Shown here piece after piece: positions 25,799-34,263 of a stretch of 64,000 bases of DNA. Below the pieces are notes generated by a model. That model had not been told where the DNA came from and did no database searches. It was given only the letters and a program-made list of their open reading frames with translations. The position numbers were made by a program, and so were the translations under genes. How positions within the stretch are numbered: the stretch's first letter is position 1; each line of letters starts with the position of its first letter. This DNA is from Actinophytocola sp963727495 (GTDB taxonomy: Bacteria; Actinomycetota; Actinomycetes; Mycobacteriales; Pseudonocardiaceae). The stretch spans positions 248,001-312,000 of the forward strand of contig CAVSGQ010000005.1 of the NCBI GenBank assembly GCA_963727495.1, in the 5' to 3' direction.

Positions 25799-26296
25799 TC
25801 ATCGGACCACGTTGCCGTACATTTCACCGAGCGGGTCCGCTATCAATTCGATTCGCGCGCCGTCCGGATCCTGGAAATAAACCGAGACCTCGCTGTGAAC
25901 TTCGTGTGGTAGGCCCGCTGCCTCGAGCTTGTCCTTCAATTTCCGCCAGCGCTCCGGTGCCACCGAGATGGCCACATGGTGCAGGCCGCCGAGCACCTCG
26001 GCGTAGTCCCCCAGCTCGAGTCCGGGAAAATCGAAGAAAGCGAGAAGGTTGCCGTTCCCGATGTCGAAGAAGAAGTGCGAGGAGCCCGGGTAGTCCCGGT
26101 TCTCGATGAGCTCGGTGAGCGGGAACTCCAGCAGGTCCTGGTAGAAGCGGATGGTGCGCTCCACGTCGCCGCTGATGAGGGCGGTGTGGTGCAGCCCGCG
26201 GCCGCTGGAGGCGCTGCGCTCGTTGCTGGGGCGCAGGTGGGCCTCGCGGAGCCGGTTTCGCGCCTCGGTGAGCGCGGCGACGTCGTACGCGGTCAC
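25799..26296 (-). CDS. VOC-family (glyoxalase/extradiol dioxygenase-like) protein
   Basis: A 165-residue single vicinal-oxygen-chelate protein. The first beta-alpha-beta-beta-beta module begins GLHHTALISGDVERTIRFYQDLLEFPLTEL with the metal-ligand His; the second contains LGGLHHVAISV and ends VYFQDPDGARIELIAD, where the Glu is the usual last metal ligand. Substrate unknown; relatives include fosfomycin-type thiol transferases, dioxygenases and glyoxalases. GTG start at 26296 with GGAG 10 bases upstream. A long palindrome at 26410-26433, 114 bases upstream, may be its operator. Confidence 0.85.
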   Translation of the reverse strand: MTAYDVAALTEARNRLREAHLRPSNERSASSGRGLHHTALISGDVERTIRFYQDLLEFPLTELIENRDYPGSSHFFFDIGNGNLLAFFDFPGLELGDYAEVLGGLHHVAISVAPERWRKLKDKLEAAGLPHEVHSEVSVYFQDPDGARIELIADPLGEMYGNVVR

Positions 26297-26409
26297 AGCG
26301 AACTCCGTTCTCCCTGGTCAACGGGCCGCCGACGGCGGCCGCCACCGGCCAGGATAGGGCGCCCGAGCCCTGTATGCGCTGGTGGACGCGCCCGGACGCG
26401 CATGTCTAC

Positions 26410-26433
26410 GACATCGGTCAGTTGACCGATGTC
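26410..26433. promoter_or_regulatory. 24-bp perfect palindrome, candidate operator
   Basis: Eleven-base arms GACATCGGTCA and TGACCGATGTC around GT, lying between the VOC gene and the divergent hypothetical gene. Perfect 11-bp arms with a 2-base centre are typical of a dimeric regulator site (GntR, TetR or MarR class). No matching regulator gene is adjacent. Confidence 0.55.
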
Positions 26434-26517
26434 TCACCGGGTCCGGCGAACGAGGCTTGCTGAGTCCAAGTTTTGGAGATCGCAACAACGAGACGACATA
26501 GGTCGTGGGGTGAAGTG

Positions 26518-26832
26518 GTGACCGCTCCGGACTGGCACGACGAGCTTGTTCTCGTCGCCGAGCTGGCCAGCGTCAACAACCAGATTGCCCGGTTCGTACT
26601 CCGGCTGCTCGACGCGGATGCCGGAAGACGAGAGCAGATCGCCGCAGGCGACGAGTACCACCTCGGTGGCCGGCTCGTCGACCTGGGCCACGCGCTGCAG
26701 AACCGAGCAGCGTACAGGGCCGCAGAGCCCACACAGTCCGACGAAGGGGCTTTCGACGACTGTGTAAACCTGCGGCCCCGGACGCTCGCACTAGACAAAA
26801 TTCTGAACCGAAGCGCGTGCGGTGTTCATTGA
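26518..26832 (+). CDS. Small hypothetical protein
   Basis: About 104 residues from GTG 26518 (GTG 26515 also possible; GGGGTGA lies just upstream). The first 70 residues are convincing helical protein (DELVLVAELASVNNQIARFVLRLLDADAGRREQ ... LGGRLVDLGHALQNRAA), and G/C bias at codon position three supports coding there; the tail after EPTQSDEG is less convincing. I recognise no family and no catalytic motif. It converges on the small secreted-peptide gene at 26847-26975. Could be an accessory subunit or a relic of a larger gene. Confidence 0.5.
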   Translation: MTAPDWHDELVLVAELASVNNQIARFVLRLLDADAGRREQIAAGDEYHLGGRLVDLGHALQNRAAYRAAEPTQSDEGAFDDCVNLRPRTLALDKILNRSACGVH

Positions 26833-26846
26833 TTGCTCGTATTCCG

Positions 26847-26975
26847 CTAGTTGTAGGTCATGCCCGGCGTGTTGTACGTCATGTCGGAATGACCCGCCGC
26901 GGACGCGGTGCCAATGGCGGCAAAGATGAGCAACAGCGAAGCGATGAGAGCAGTGATCAATCGCGCGATCTTCAT
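26847..26975 (-). CDS. 42-residue secreted peptide
   Basis: A short reading frame starting at ATG 26975 with GGGAGG 6-11 bases upstream. The product has a textbook signal peptide: MKIAR, hydrophobic LITALIASLLLIFAAIG, and an AxA cleavage site (TASAA), leaving only about 16 residues, GHSDMTYNTPGMTYN, in which MTYN occurs twice. It lies between a convergent hypothetical gene and the divergent LAL regulator at 27229. The combination of ideal ribosome site, clean signal sequence and repeated mature motif argues for a real gene. Function unknown; a secreted signalling, adhesive or metal-binding peptide are possibilities. Confidence 0.6.
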   Translation of the reverse strand: MKIARLITALIASLLLIFAAIGTASAAGHSDMTYNTPGMTYN

Positions 26976-27228
26976 TCTGGCCTCCCGAAAGCAAAACGGT
27001 CAGATTCACGCGGTTGGCATGCCGTCCCCGTGTTTTGGGTTTGGTGCTGGCCCAACTTAGGGGTCAATTAAACTATGACATAAGACGACGTAATCGACCA
27101 ACCACTGTAAGTTACAAACAGCTAACAACGGTCCTCGCATGTCAGATGACAGGGTGTGCCGTCGCTATCCGTGGTACGGCACCCGGATGGCCGATGCTCG
27201 CGGCAGGGTCACGTCTTACTGTCGAAGT
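26976..27228. promoter_or_regulatory. Divergent low-GC region between peptide gene and LAL regulator
   Basis: About 250 bases with markedly lower GC than the surroundings and no convincing gene. It holds a small palindrome TGTAAGTTACA near 27105 and must carry the promoters of both the secreted peptide and the regulator. No standard -35/-10 pair is clear. Confidence 0.35.
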
Positions 27229-30060
27229 ATGTCGGGTGATTCGACTGATCTCGTCGGCCGCGACGCGGAACTCGCCCGACTCAACGAGTGGATTGACGCT
27301 CTCGGCGCCGGTTCCGGGCGAGCCCTGTTGATCGAGGGGGAGCCCGGAATCGGCAAGTCCTCCCTGGCCCGCGCTGCTATCGGCCTCGCCGAGCAGCGCG
27401 GCTACCAGGCGTTTTGGGCCGAGGGCGACGAGCTGGGGCAGGCTTTGCCGCTGCAGCCGTTGCTGAATGCGCTGCGGGACAGGGAAGCCACCGGCGAGCC
27501 GCGGCTGGTGACGATCCTGCGGCTGTTGCGGGGCGAGGTCACGAGCTCCGCGGACCCGACGGTCGCCGCGTCCGAGCAGATGCTCACCCTGATATCCGAG
27601 CTGTGCAGTGCGGCGCCCACCGTCCTGGTGGTCGACGACATGCAGTGGGCGGACATAGCCACCATCAGCGTCTGGGAATGGCTGGCCCGCTCCGTGGAGC
27701 GCACGGAGCTGCTGTTGATCGGCGTCGTGCGGCCGGTCCCGCACCGGGAGGAGCTGTTCCCGATCCGCCGGGTGGTGGGGGAGAACGGCGTCATCCGTCT
27801 CGGTGGCCTGCCCGGCCAGGCGATCGCCGATCTGGTCACCAGCATCTCGGACGGCACCCCCAGCGCGGGCCTGCTGCGCCTGGCCGACGACGCGGCGGGC
27901 AACCCCCTGTACGTGACCGAGCTGATGGACGCCCTTGCCCGGTCGGAACGGCTGAAGCTGGACGACGCCGGCATCGTGGAGGTGACCGACGGGCCGGTGC
28001 CCGGCTCGCTCGTCGCCGCGATCGCGCACCGGCTCGACTTCCTGCCCAAGGAGATCCGCACGGTCCTGCAGGGCGCGGCACTTCTCGGGGTGGATTTCCT
28101 GGTCTCGGATCTCGCCATCGTGATGGGCACCCGGATAGCCGAACTGGTCCCGGCGCTCGACGAGGCCCGCGCTGCGGGGGTGCTCAGGGACGCCCGCGAG
28201 AAGCTGGCCTTCCGGCATCCGTTGATCCGCAGGGCGTTGTACGACGACATCGCCGAGGCGGTGCGCCCGGCATGGCACCTGGATGCGGCCCGGGCGCTCG
28301 CGAAGGCCGGTGCACCGGATCAGCGGGTCGCCCGGCAACTGCTGCAGGCGGTCAACTCGCCCGGGGCGGGCCCGCTGGACGAGTCGTTGCTGGACTGGTT
28401 GGTCGGCGCCGCGCCCACACTCGTCGCGCAGGCGCCGCGGACGGCGATCGATCTGCTGAAACGGGCGGTGCGCAGGTCCCCCGCGACCACCAAGCGGGGA
28501 GCCGTCCTCGCTTGCCGGCTGGCCGACGCCCTGTTCCGGACCGGCGACCGGGTGTCCGCCGAGCAGGTGGCCACCCGAGCGATGGCGGTGGTCAGCGACT
28601 CGGATCTGCTCGTCGACCTGTACAGCACGGTCGCGCAGTGCCGCGCGCTGGTGGGGCGGGCGGACAAGGCGTTCGAGGAGTTGGCGCAGGCACTCGCGCG
28701 TCCCGGCATGTCGGCGCGGCACCGGGCCCGGCTGCTGGTCATGACGGCACGGGCCCGCCGGGATCTCGGTGAGGTCATCGCGGCCGGTGAGGTCGCCTCG
28801 GAGGCGCTGGCCACCGGGGAGGAGACGGGGGACCGGTGGGCGGTCGGCTGGGCGTTGCACGTGCTGATCATCGTGTCGATGATGCAAGGGGACGTGGTGT
28901 CCGCCCTGCCGCTGTTCGAGCGGGCGCTGACGGTCGTCGGTGACGACTCGGCGCTCACGGACCTCGGGCTGCTGCTGCAGGTCAACCAGGCCGTCGCGCT
29001 GGGGGATCTGGACCGCTACGAGGAGGCGCTGCGCGCGGCCGAGCAGGTGCGCGAGCGGGCCGACCACGCCGGCAGCCTGGTGCGGCTCGCGCAGGCGCAG
29101 AGCGCGCTGGGCACGCTGCTGTTCGAGGTCGGGCGGTGGGACGACGCGCAGGCCGAGGTCGAGACCCTGCCGGACGAGTTCAAGGACCCCAGCGTGACCT
29201 GCTGCGACCGGGGCATCGCCGCGGCGATCGCCTTCCACCGGGGCGATCCGGCCACCGCGCGCCAGCACCTGGTCATGGCCGAGCCCAGCGCGGAGAAGAT
29301 CGGCAACCGGGTCGTCGCCTCGCTGACCCTCGCGCGGAGCCTGGACCACGAGATGTCCGACGACCCGGACGAGGCGCTCGCGGTGCTCACCTCCGGTGTC
29401 GCCAGGCGCGCCGAGGAGCTCGACGAGATGGAGGACCTGCTCCCCGACGCCGCCCGGCTGGCCGCGAGCACCGGGAGCACCGGAGCCGCGGCGGACATCG
29501 CCGAGCAGGCGGCCACGCTGGCGGGCCGGTCGCAGGTGCCGCACCGGGTCGCCACCGCCGCGTACTGCCGGGGCCTGCTGGACGGCGACCCCGCGCTGCT
29601 GCAGAACGCGGCCGACCGTTACCACGAGGCGGGGCTGCCGCTGCTGACCGCGAGGGCGCTGGAGGCCGCGGCGGTCCGGCTCGCCACCACGGGCGACAGC
29701 CGCTCCGCGCGCACCGCCTTCACCCGCGCCGACGACGTCTACGCCCGGCTCGGCGCGCACTGGGACCTCGCCCACCTGCGCGCGCAGCTGCGCCAGTTCG
29801 GCATCCGGCGCGGTCCCCGGGCGAAGCACCGGCAGGCGCGCGTGGGCTGGAACAGCCTGACGCCGACCGAGTCGCGGATCGCCGGGATGGTCGCCGGCGG
29901 GATGTCCAACCCGCAGATCGCCGAGCAGCTGGTGCTCTCACCACGCACGGTCGGCACCCACGTCTCGCACATCCTGGCGAAGCTGGGCGTCCGATCCCGC
30001 ATCGACATCGCCCGCGAGGCGGCCGGGCAGGACCTGACGCTCACCGAGGTGATCCGCTAA
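27229..30060 (+). CDS. LAL-type LuxR-family transcriptional activator
   Basis: About 943 residues. An N-terminal AAA/STAND ATPase has Walker A GEPGIGKS near residue 38 and Walker B VLVVDDMQWAD near 133. A long helical, TPR-like middle follows. The C-terminus is a LuxR helix-turn-helix: LTPTESRIAGMVAGGMSNPQIAEQLVLSPRTVGTHVSHILAKLGVRSR, about residues 877-925. LAL proteins are ATP-switched activators often tied to specialised metabolism. I prefer ATG 27229 over upstream starts because the ATPase domain begins at once (LVGRDAELARL). The stop overlaps the convergent hydrolase stop. Possible targets nearby are the secreted peptide or the hydrolase cluster. Confidence 0.88.
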   Translation: MSGDSTDLVGRDAELARLNEWIDALGAGSGRALLIEGEPGIGKSSLARAAIGLAEQRGYQAFWAEGDELGQALPLQPLLNALRDREATGEPRLVTILRLLRGEVTSSADPTVAASEQMLTLISELCSAAPTVLVVDDMQWADIATISVWEWLARSVERTELLLIGVVRPVPHREELFPIRRVVGENGVIRLGGLPGQAIADLVTSISDGTPSAGLLRLADDAAGNPLYVTELMDALARSERLKLDDAGIVEVTDGPVPGSLVAAIAHRLDFLPKEIRTVLQGAALLGVDFLVSDLAIVMGTRIAELVPALDEARAAGVLRDAREKLAFRHPLIRRALYDDIAEAVRPAWHLDAARALAKAGAPDQRVARQLLQAVNSPGAGPLDESLLDWLVGAAPTLVAQAPRTAIDLLKRAVRRSPATTKRGAVLACRLADALFRTGDRVSAEQVATRAMAVVSDSDLLVDLYSTVAQCRALVGRADKAFEELAQALARPGMSARHRARLLVMTARARRDLGEVIAAGEVASEALATGEETGDRWAVGWALHVLIIVSMMQGDVVSALPLFERALTVVGDDSALTDLGLLLQVNQAVALGDLDRYEEALRAAEQVRERADHAGSLVRLAQAQSALGTLLFEVGRWDDAQAEVETLPDEFKDPSVTCCDRGIAAAIAFHRGDPATARQHLVMAEPSAEKIGNRVVASLTLARSLDHEMSDDPDEALAVLTSGVARRAEELDEMEDLLPDAARLAASTGSTGAAADIAEQAATLAGRSQVPHRVATAAYCRGLLDGDPALLQNAADRYHEAGLPLLTARALEAAAVRLATTGDSRSARTAFTRADDVYARLGAHWDLAHLRAQLRQFGIRRGPRAKHRQARVGWNSLTPTESRIAGMVAGGMSNPQIAEQLVLSPRTVGTHVSHILAKLGVRSRIDIAREAAGQDLTLTEVIR

Positions 30061-31106
30061 CCCTTGGCGATGATCTCCCGCAGCGCCGCGTCGAACTCGG
30101 CTGGCTTCTCGATGTGCGGGCTGTGGCCGGCGTCCGCGATGACCACCTCGTCGTAGGTGCCGCCGGCGGCGGCGTAGCGGTCCAGCACCGCGCGGGTCTG
30201 GGCGATCATCGGCTGCGGCGGGTGGGTCTCGGCGCCTGGCCAGCCCGGCACGGCGCCCAGCGCGCCCAGGTTCGCCAGGTCGAACATCGACGCGTCCGAC
30301 ACGATCTGGTCGGCGTCCCCGCGGATCCAGCGGATCGGGGGCTTCGGGGCGATCTCCGGCAGGTCGTCGAGGCGGAAGTGGGTGGGGGCCATCGTGTTGA
30401 GCACGCCGCGGCCGCCCGGCGCCAGGCCCGGCCACACGTCCGTCGTGGTGCTGTCGCCGGGGTAGTGGTCGGCGCCGGTGCGGGTGGAGAGCATCGACTC
30501 GACGTAGATGTCCTCGTGCTCGGGCACGAACGGCGGCTTCACGTAGAACGCCCGCAGCACCTGCCGCGGCGACATCGGCGAGTCGGCGGACCGGTCGCCC
30601 TCCGCGAGCGCCCGCACGAAGTCCGGGTTCCCGCCGCCACCACCCGAGCACGCGCCGGACGCGTCGATCAGCTCGCCGTCCGCCCCGCGCGTCCCGCCGT
30701 AGCCGTACGGCGACACCGGTGCCACCAGCGTCACCGTCCGCGCCACCGCCGGGCGGTCGCGCAGCATCTGCATCACCACGCCGCCGCCCATGCTCCAGCC
30801 CACCAGGTGCACCGGCCCCAGCTCCAGGGCGTCGACCACGCCCGCCACGTCGTCGGCGTAGTCGCGCACGCCGCGGGTCGCGTCGACCGGCGCCGGCTCG
30901 GTGTCGCCGAAGCCGCGCAGGTCCACCGCGAGCGGCCGGTACTCCGCCGGCAGCGCCAGCATCGTCTCCTGCCAGAACAACGACGACGACACGTTGCCGT
31001 GCACGAACACCACCGGCACCCCGGAGTCGCGCACGGACAGCACGTTGACGCTCAGCCGGTCGGTCGGCACCGCGCGGGCGGTGATCCCGTCGAGGAGGTT
31101 GGACAT
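30057..31106 (-). CDS. Alpha/beta hydrolase
   Basis: A 349-residue alpha/beta-hydrolase fold protein: VVFVHGNVSSSLFWQ (oxyanion region), nucleophile elbow GWSMGG, acid in RGDADQIV and catalytic His in DAGHSPHIEKP. A glycine-rich insert (ACSGGGGGNPDF) lies in the lid. No signal peptide. Likely a soluble esterase, epoxide hydrolase or C-C hydrolase; the motifs do not decide. ATG at 31106, only 11 bases after the stop of the secreted lipase gene upstream, so probably co-transcribed with it and with the third hydrolase. Confidence 0.85.
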   Translation of the reverse strand: MSNLLDGITARAVPTDRLSVNVLSVRDSGVPVVFVHGNVSSSLFWQETMLALPAEYRPLAVDLRGFGDTEPAPVDATRGVRDYADDVAGVVDALELGPVHLVGWSMGGGVVMQMLRDRPAVARTVTLVAPVSPYGYGGTRGADGELIDASGACSGGGGGNPDFVRALAEGDRSADSPMSPRQVLRAFYVKPPFVPEHEDIYVESMLSTRTGADHYPGDSTTTDVWPGLAPGGRGVLNTMAPTHFRLDDLPEIAPKPPIRWIRGDADQIVSDASMFDLANLGALGAVPGWPGAETHPPQPMIAQTRAVLDRYAAAGGTYDEVVIADAGHSPHIEKPAEFDAALREIIAKG

Positions 31107-31117
31107 CGCGGATCCTT

Positions 31118-32374
31118 TCACGCCAGCCAGCCCGTCACGGTCGACATGACCGCGGACGCCCAGCCGAGTTCGAGATGGTTCGCCGAGGAGACCAGTGTGG
31201 TGGCACCGACGTTCGTGACCCCCGTGGTGGACAGGGCGCTCTGCACGAACACCACGCCGTCGCTCGGGCCGCGGGTCTCGTTCCAGATTCCGACGATCGT
31301 CGGCGAGCCGCCGGCCAGCAGGTACACCGGCACCGCGGACGGCGTCGGCGACGACTGGATCCGCGAGATCAGCGAGCCGGCGTCGATCGCCGCCTGGATG
31401 CCCGGGCCGCTGGTGTAGAAGCCCTGCCCGCCGTAGTAGGTCGTGTACCAGTCCTGGGTCGTCGTGTTGACCCCGTACACCCCGTCCCACCGCGCCAGCA
31501 TCTGCCGCTGGCCGGGGTAGGCGTCGTACCCGCCGGCCGGCGTGATCGACAGCTCCGGGTGGTAGGTGTAGAGCCCGTAGCAGGTCATCCGGGTGTGCGG
31601 GCTCGGCGCGTTCACCGCCCCGCCGCACTCCGGCCAGATCGAGAAGTCGTGCGCCCAGCCGTGCGCGAAGGGATAGTCGTAGCCGCCGTTCGGGCCGCCC
31701 AGCAGGATCAGCTTGCGCACGTCGCCCGCGTAGGACCGGCCCCACGACGGCTTCACCGACGCGACGTACATCCGCGCCGACATCATCCCCTTGCTCCAGC
31801 CGACCACGTCGACCTTGGCGGCCCCCAGCCGCGACCTGATGATCGCCACCGCGTCGCCGACCTGCTGTGCCTGCTGCAGGTTGTCGCCCTGCTTGTGCGC
31901 GAAGCCGATCGCGAACACCCGGTAGCCGCGCGAGCTGAGGTACTGCATCAGCCCGGTCGACGGGCACGACGCCGACCCGCAGCCGAACCCGCCGGACTCG
32001 TTCGGGTTCGCCCACGCGCGGTCGGGGTTGTCGTTCGCGCCGTGCACCAGCAGCACCGGGGTGGCCTTCGCGCCGGTGTCCCACCCGGGCGCGGAGTACA
32101 GCAGGAACCGCGACGACGAGGGCCGGGCCACGCCGCCGAAGAACGTGCGCCGCTGCCCGTCCTGGTCCCCGCGCCCGTCCGGCGGGTACTGCTCGTCGTG
32201 GAAGCCCGCGGTCGTGTCGCGGTAGCGGTCCACCGACGCCCAGCCGTTCGCGACGCTGGTGTAGGTGGCCTCCTTGGTCAGGTAGGCCGGGTCGGCGGCC
32301 TCGGCCGTGCCGTCCAGGACGACCATGCCGGCCGCGACGAGCGCCGCGGCGGCGAGGTAACGGAACGAGCGCAT
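31118..32374 (-). CDS. Secreted lipase/esterase-like alpha/beta hydrolase
   Basis: A 418-residue exported protein with signal peptide MRSFRYLAAAALVAAGMVVL and cleavage after TAEAA. HG in VLLVHGANDNPDRAW begins the hydrolase fold; the nucleophile elbow is GWSKG (VDVVGWSKGMMSARMY) and a late His lies in SSANHLELGW. Four cysteines (CGSASCP, CGG, TCYG) may form disulfides. It resembles secreted triacylglycerol lipase-like proteins of actinomycetes. Middle gene of a run of three hydrolase genes on the minus strand, suggesting an operon for ester breakdown. Confidence 0.85.
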   Translation of the reverse strand: MRSFRYLAAAALVAAGMVVLDGTAEAADPAYLTKEATYTSVANGWASVDRYRDTTAGFHDEQYPPDGRGDQDGQRRTFFGGVARPSSSRFLLYSAPGWDTGAKATPVLLVHGANDNPDRAWANPNESGGFGCGSASCPSTGLMQYLSSRGYRVFAIGFAHKQGDNLQQAQQVGDAVAIIRSRLGAAKVDVVGWSKGMMSARMYVASVKPSWGRSYAGDVRKLILLGGPNGGYDYPFAHGWAHDFSIWPECGGAVNAPSPHTRMTCYGLYTYHPELSITPAGGYDAYPGQRQMLARWDGVYGVNTTTQDWYTTYYGGQGFYTSGPGIQAAIDAGSLISRIQSSPTPSAVPVYLLAGGSPTIVGIWNETRGPSDGVVFVQSALSTTGVTNVGATTLVSSANHLELGWASAVMSTVTGWLA

Positions 32375-32387
32375 GGGTCGGGTCTCC

Positions 32388-33234
32388 TCAGGACAGCGCG
32401 GCGACGACGGCGGTCACGCCGGCGTCGGCGAACAGGACGGAGTAGTGGTTGGTGCCCGGCACCGTCGTCACCGCCAGCCGGGCCAGCGCGCCGAGGTCGG
32501 GGTAGAGCGGGTGCGGTTCGTCGAACATGCCGCGCTCGGCTCGCACGAACGGGGTGCCGGCGGGCAGCGCGGCGAACGCATCGAGGCCGGCCGCGCCGGT
32601 GTGCAGGTCGGTGAAGTCCGTCCGCATCGCCTCCTCGGACACCCGGCTGCGCAGGTCCTCGCCGGTGCCGGTCAGGTCGTAGTCCACATAGGCCTCGACG
32701 GCCGGCGTCCAGTCCGCGAACGACGGGTGCGCGCGCCAGAAGTCCCGGTACTGCGCGCGGGAGCCGAACCGCATCCCCAGCCGCCGCGCGGCCGGGCCGA
32801 TCACCGTCTCCGGACCGCCCTCCGGCGCCGGCAGCGGGGCGCCGCCGTCGACGAGCACCAGCCGCGCCACCCGCTCGGGGTGCCGGTGCGCGAGCACGGA
32901 CGCCACGAAGGCGCCCATGGAGTGCCCGACGACCAGCGCCCGGTCCACCTCCAGCGCGTCCAGCACGGCGAGGCAGTCCGCGGCGTGCGCCGCCATGCCG
33001 TACGGGCCGGGCAGCGCGCTGCCGCCGCGCCCGCGCAGGTCCGGCGCGATGACCGCACCGGGCAGCCGGGAGGCGACCTCGACCCACGCCATGCTCGACG
33101 CGGTCAGCCCGTGCACGGCCAGCACCGGAGGCGCCTCGCCGGGCTCGACCCCACACCGCGACGCTCAGCTCGCCGCCGGCGACCGGCACGCCGACACGGG
33201 ACGGCGCGCGCAGACCGGCCGGGCTGGCGGGCAC
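32388..33234 (-). pseudogene. Alpha/beta hydrolase with one N-terminal frameshift
   Basis: From GTG 33234 (good GGAGGTGG site) the product begins VPASPAGLRAPSRVGVPVAG, then loses frame near a run of four G on the minus strand (33149-33152). Removing one G joins SVAVW to VEPGEAPPVLAVHGLTASSM and gives a complete protein of about 281 residues with oxyanion motif HGLTAS, nucleophile GHSMGA and terminal His in PGTNHYSV. Length 3n+1 agrees with a single insertion. The intact part from 33125 onward encodes 245 residues. Either a homopolymer sequencing error or a fresh mutation; the family is clear. Third gene of the hydrolase run. Confidence 0.75.
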
Positions 33235-33374
33235 TGGCCACCTCCACGGGAGCACGACACTGGGAACCGGTCATACGGTGACGAACCCGGGCCGCTGCGG
33301 CAAGGTGGGCGCTCACCATCCGGCCGGGTCAGGACATGTGGCCCGGCCACACGTGCCGGGCGGACGCGGTGGGC

Positions 33375-33731
33375 TCAGCCGGTGAGCGCGGCGTCGAGGG
33401 TGGGGTACACGGCGAGGTAGGTGTCCAGCCCGGCCACCTCCAGCGGCCGCGCGGTCTCCCGGCTGGACGCCACGACCCGGACCGCGCTCCGCTCGCCCGC
33501 GTTCTGGTGCGCCCCGACGATCGCCGCCATCGCGCTGGAGGCCAGGAACGTCACCTCGGCGAGGTCGAGAACGAGGACGGCGGGGGTCCCGGCCAGCGCG
33601 AGCGCGATGGACTCCTGCAGCGTCCGGGTGGTCAGCATGTCCAGCTCCCCGGCCACGTGCAACACCACCGCGCCATCCTGATGTTCGATCTCGACGGTCG
33701 CGTCTAAGGCATCGCCTTGGTCGGCAGGCAT
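33375..33731 (-). CDS. STAS-domain anti-sigma-factor antagonist
   Basis: About 118 residues, start MPADQGD (an ATG 9 bases upstream is possible). A STAS fold is evident: GAVVLHVAGELDMLTTRTLQESI, then VLVLDLAEVTFLASSAMAAIVGAH, whose ASS serines occupy the position phosphorylated in SpoIIAA-type proteins, and a final helix LDAALTG. Such proteins bind anti-sigma kinases in partner-switching control of sigma factors. No anti-sigma kinase or sigma factor is adjacent, so its partner lies elsewhere. Monocistronic. Confidence 0.85.
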   Translation of the reverse strand: MPADQGDALDATVEIEHQDGAVVLHVAGELDMLTTRTLQESIALALAGTPAVLVLDLAEVTFLASSAMAAIVGAHQNAGERSAVRVVASSRETARPLEVAGLDTYLAVYPTLDAALTG

Positions 33732-33827
33732 GCCTACCATCATGCAGCGCGACAAGGATCCCCGCAGTGCTGCCAGGTCGGGGGTCCGTCAGCACTGCGG
33801 GGACACTCGGCCAATCGTGACCCGGGG

Positions 33828-34085
33828 CTAGGTCGTTACACCGGTTCTCAGGAATCCGTCGATCTCCGCGAGGAACACCGGCGACGCGGGCTCGCCGGCG
33901 GTCAGGATGTGGTTGCGGCTGTGGAGAAACCGCAGCTCACCGTCGGGGATCAGGGTGGCGAGCTCCTGCTCCTGCGCCCGCGGCACGCGCAGGTCGCCGC
34001 GCGAGTGCGGGATCAGGGTGGGGCAGCTCACACGCGGCGCCAGCGCCGAGACGTCGATGTGCGCGACTGGTCGAGGAACCGCCGA
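33828..34085 (-). pseudogene. C-terminal remnant of an alpha/beta hydrolase
   Basis: The minus strand encodes VAHIDVSALAPRVSCPTLIPHSRGDLRVP ... LRFLHSRNHILTAGEPASPVFLAEIDGFL-stop-like end. CPTLIPHSRGD and SRNHIL match the acid and histidine regions at the C-terminus of alpha/beta hydrolases (often fused to regulators). The nucleophile region and all N-terminal parts are absent, and upstream the sequence runs into a methyltransferase fragment on the other strand. A 5'-truncated fragment, not a functional enzyme. Confidence 0.5.
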
Positions 34086-34087
34086 GA

Positions 34088-34226
34088 CGGTCCGTACCCC
34101 GCTGCCGGCCATCGTGCGGGCGGGTGTCGCGACGGAGGACGAGGTCGACGTCGACACGCTGGCCGACCGGCTGTGCGGCGACGTTTCCCGCCGCCGCTGC
34201 TCGTCGGGGCCTGGGCGCGGGTCTGA
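34088..34226 (+). pseudogene. 3' remnant of a SAM-dependent methyltransferase
   Basis: Plus-strand coding reads TPLPAIVRAGVATEDEVDVDTLADRL in one frame and then FPPPLLVGAWARV-stop in another. Together this matches the C-terminal end of class I methyltransferases (IVRAGVA...ERL ... PLLVGAWAR). The start is missing and the frame is broken. It abuts the hydrolase remnant head to head, so a rearrangement has joined two gene ends here. Confidence 0.45.
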
Positions 34227-34263
34227 GCGCGCCCGCCGCCGCGGGTGCGGGTATGCATGAGGG

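Noticed and set aside
27139..27228. N-terminal extension of the LAL regulator from ATG 27139
   Set aside because: The extra 30 residues are unlike any ATPase N-terminus and lie in the low-GC regulatory region; ATG 27229 begins right at the domain.
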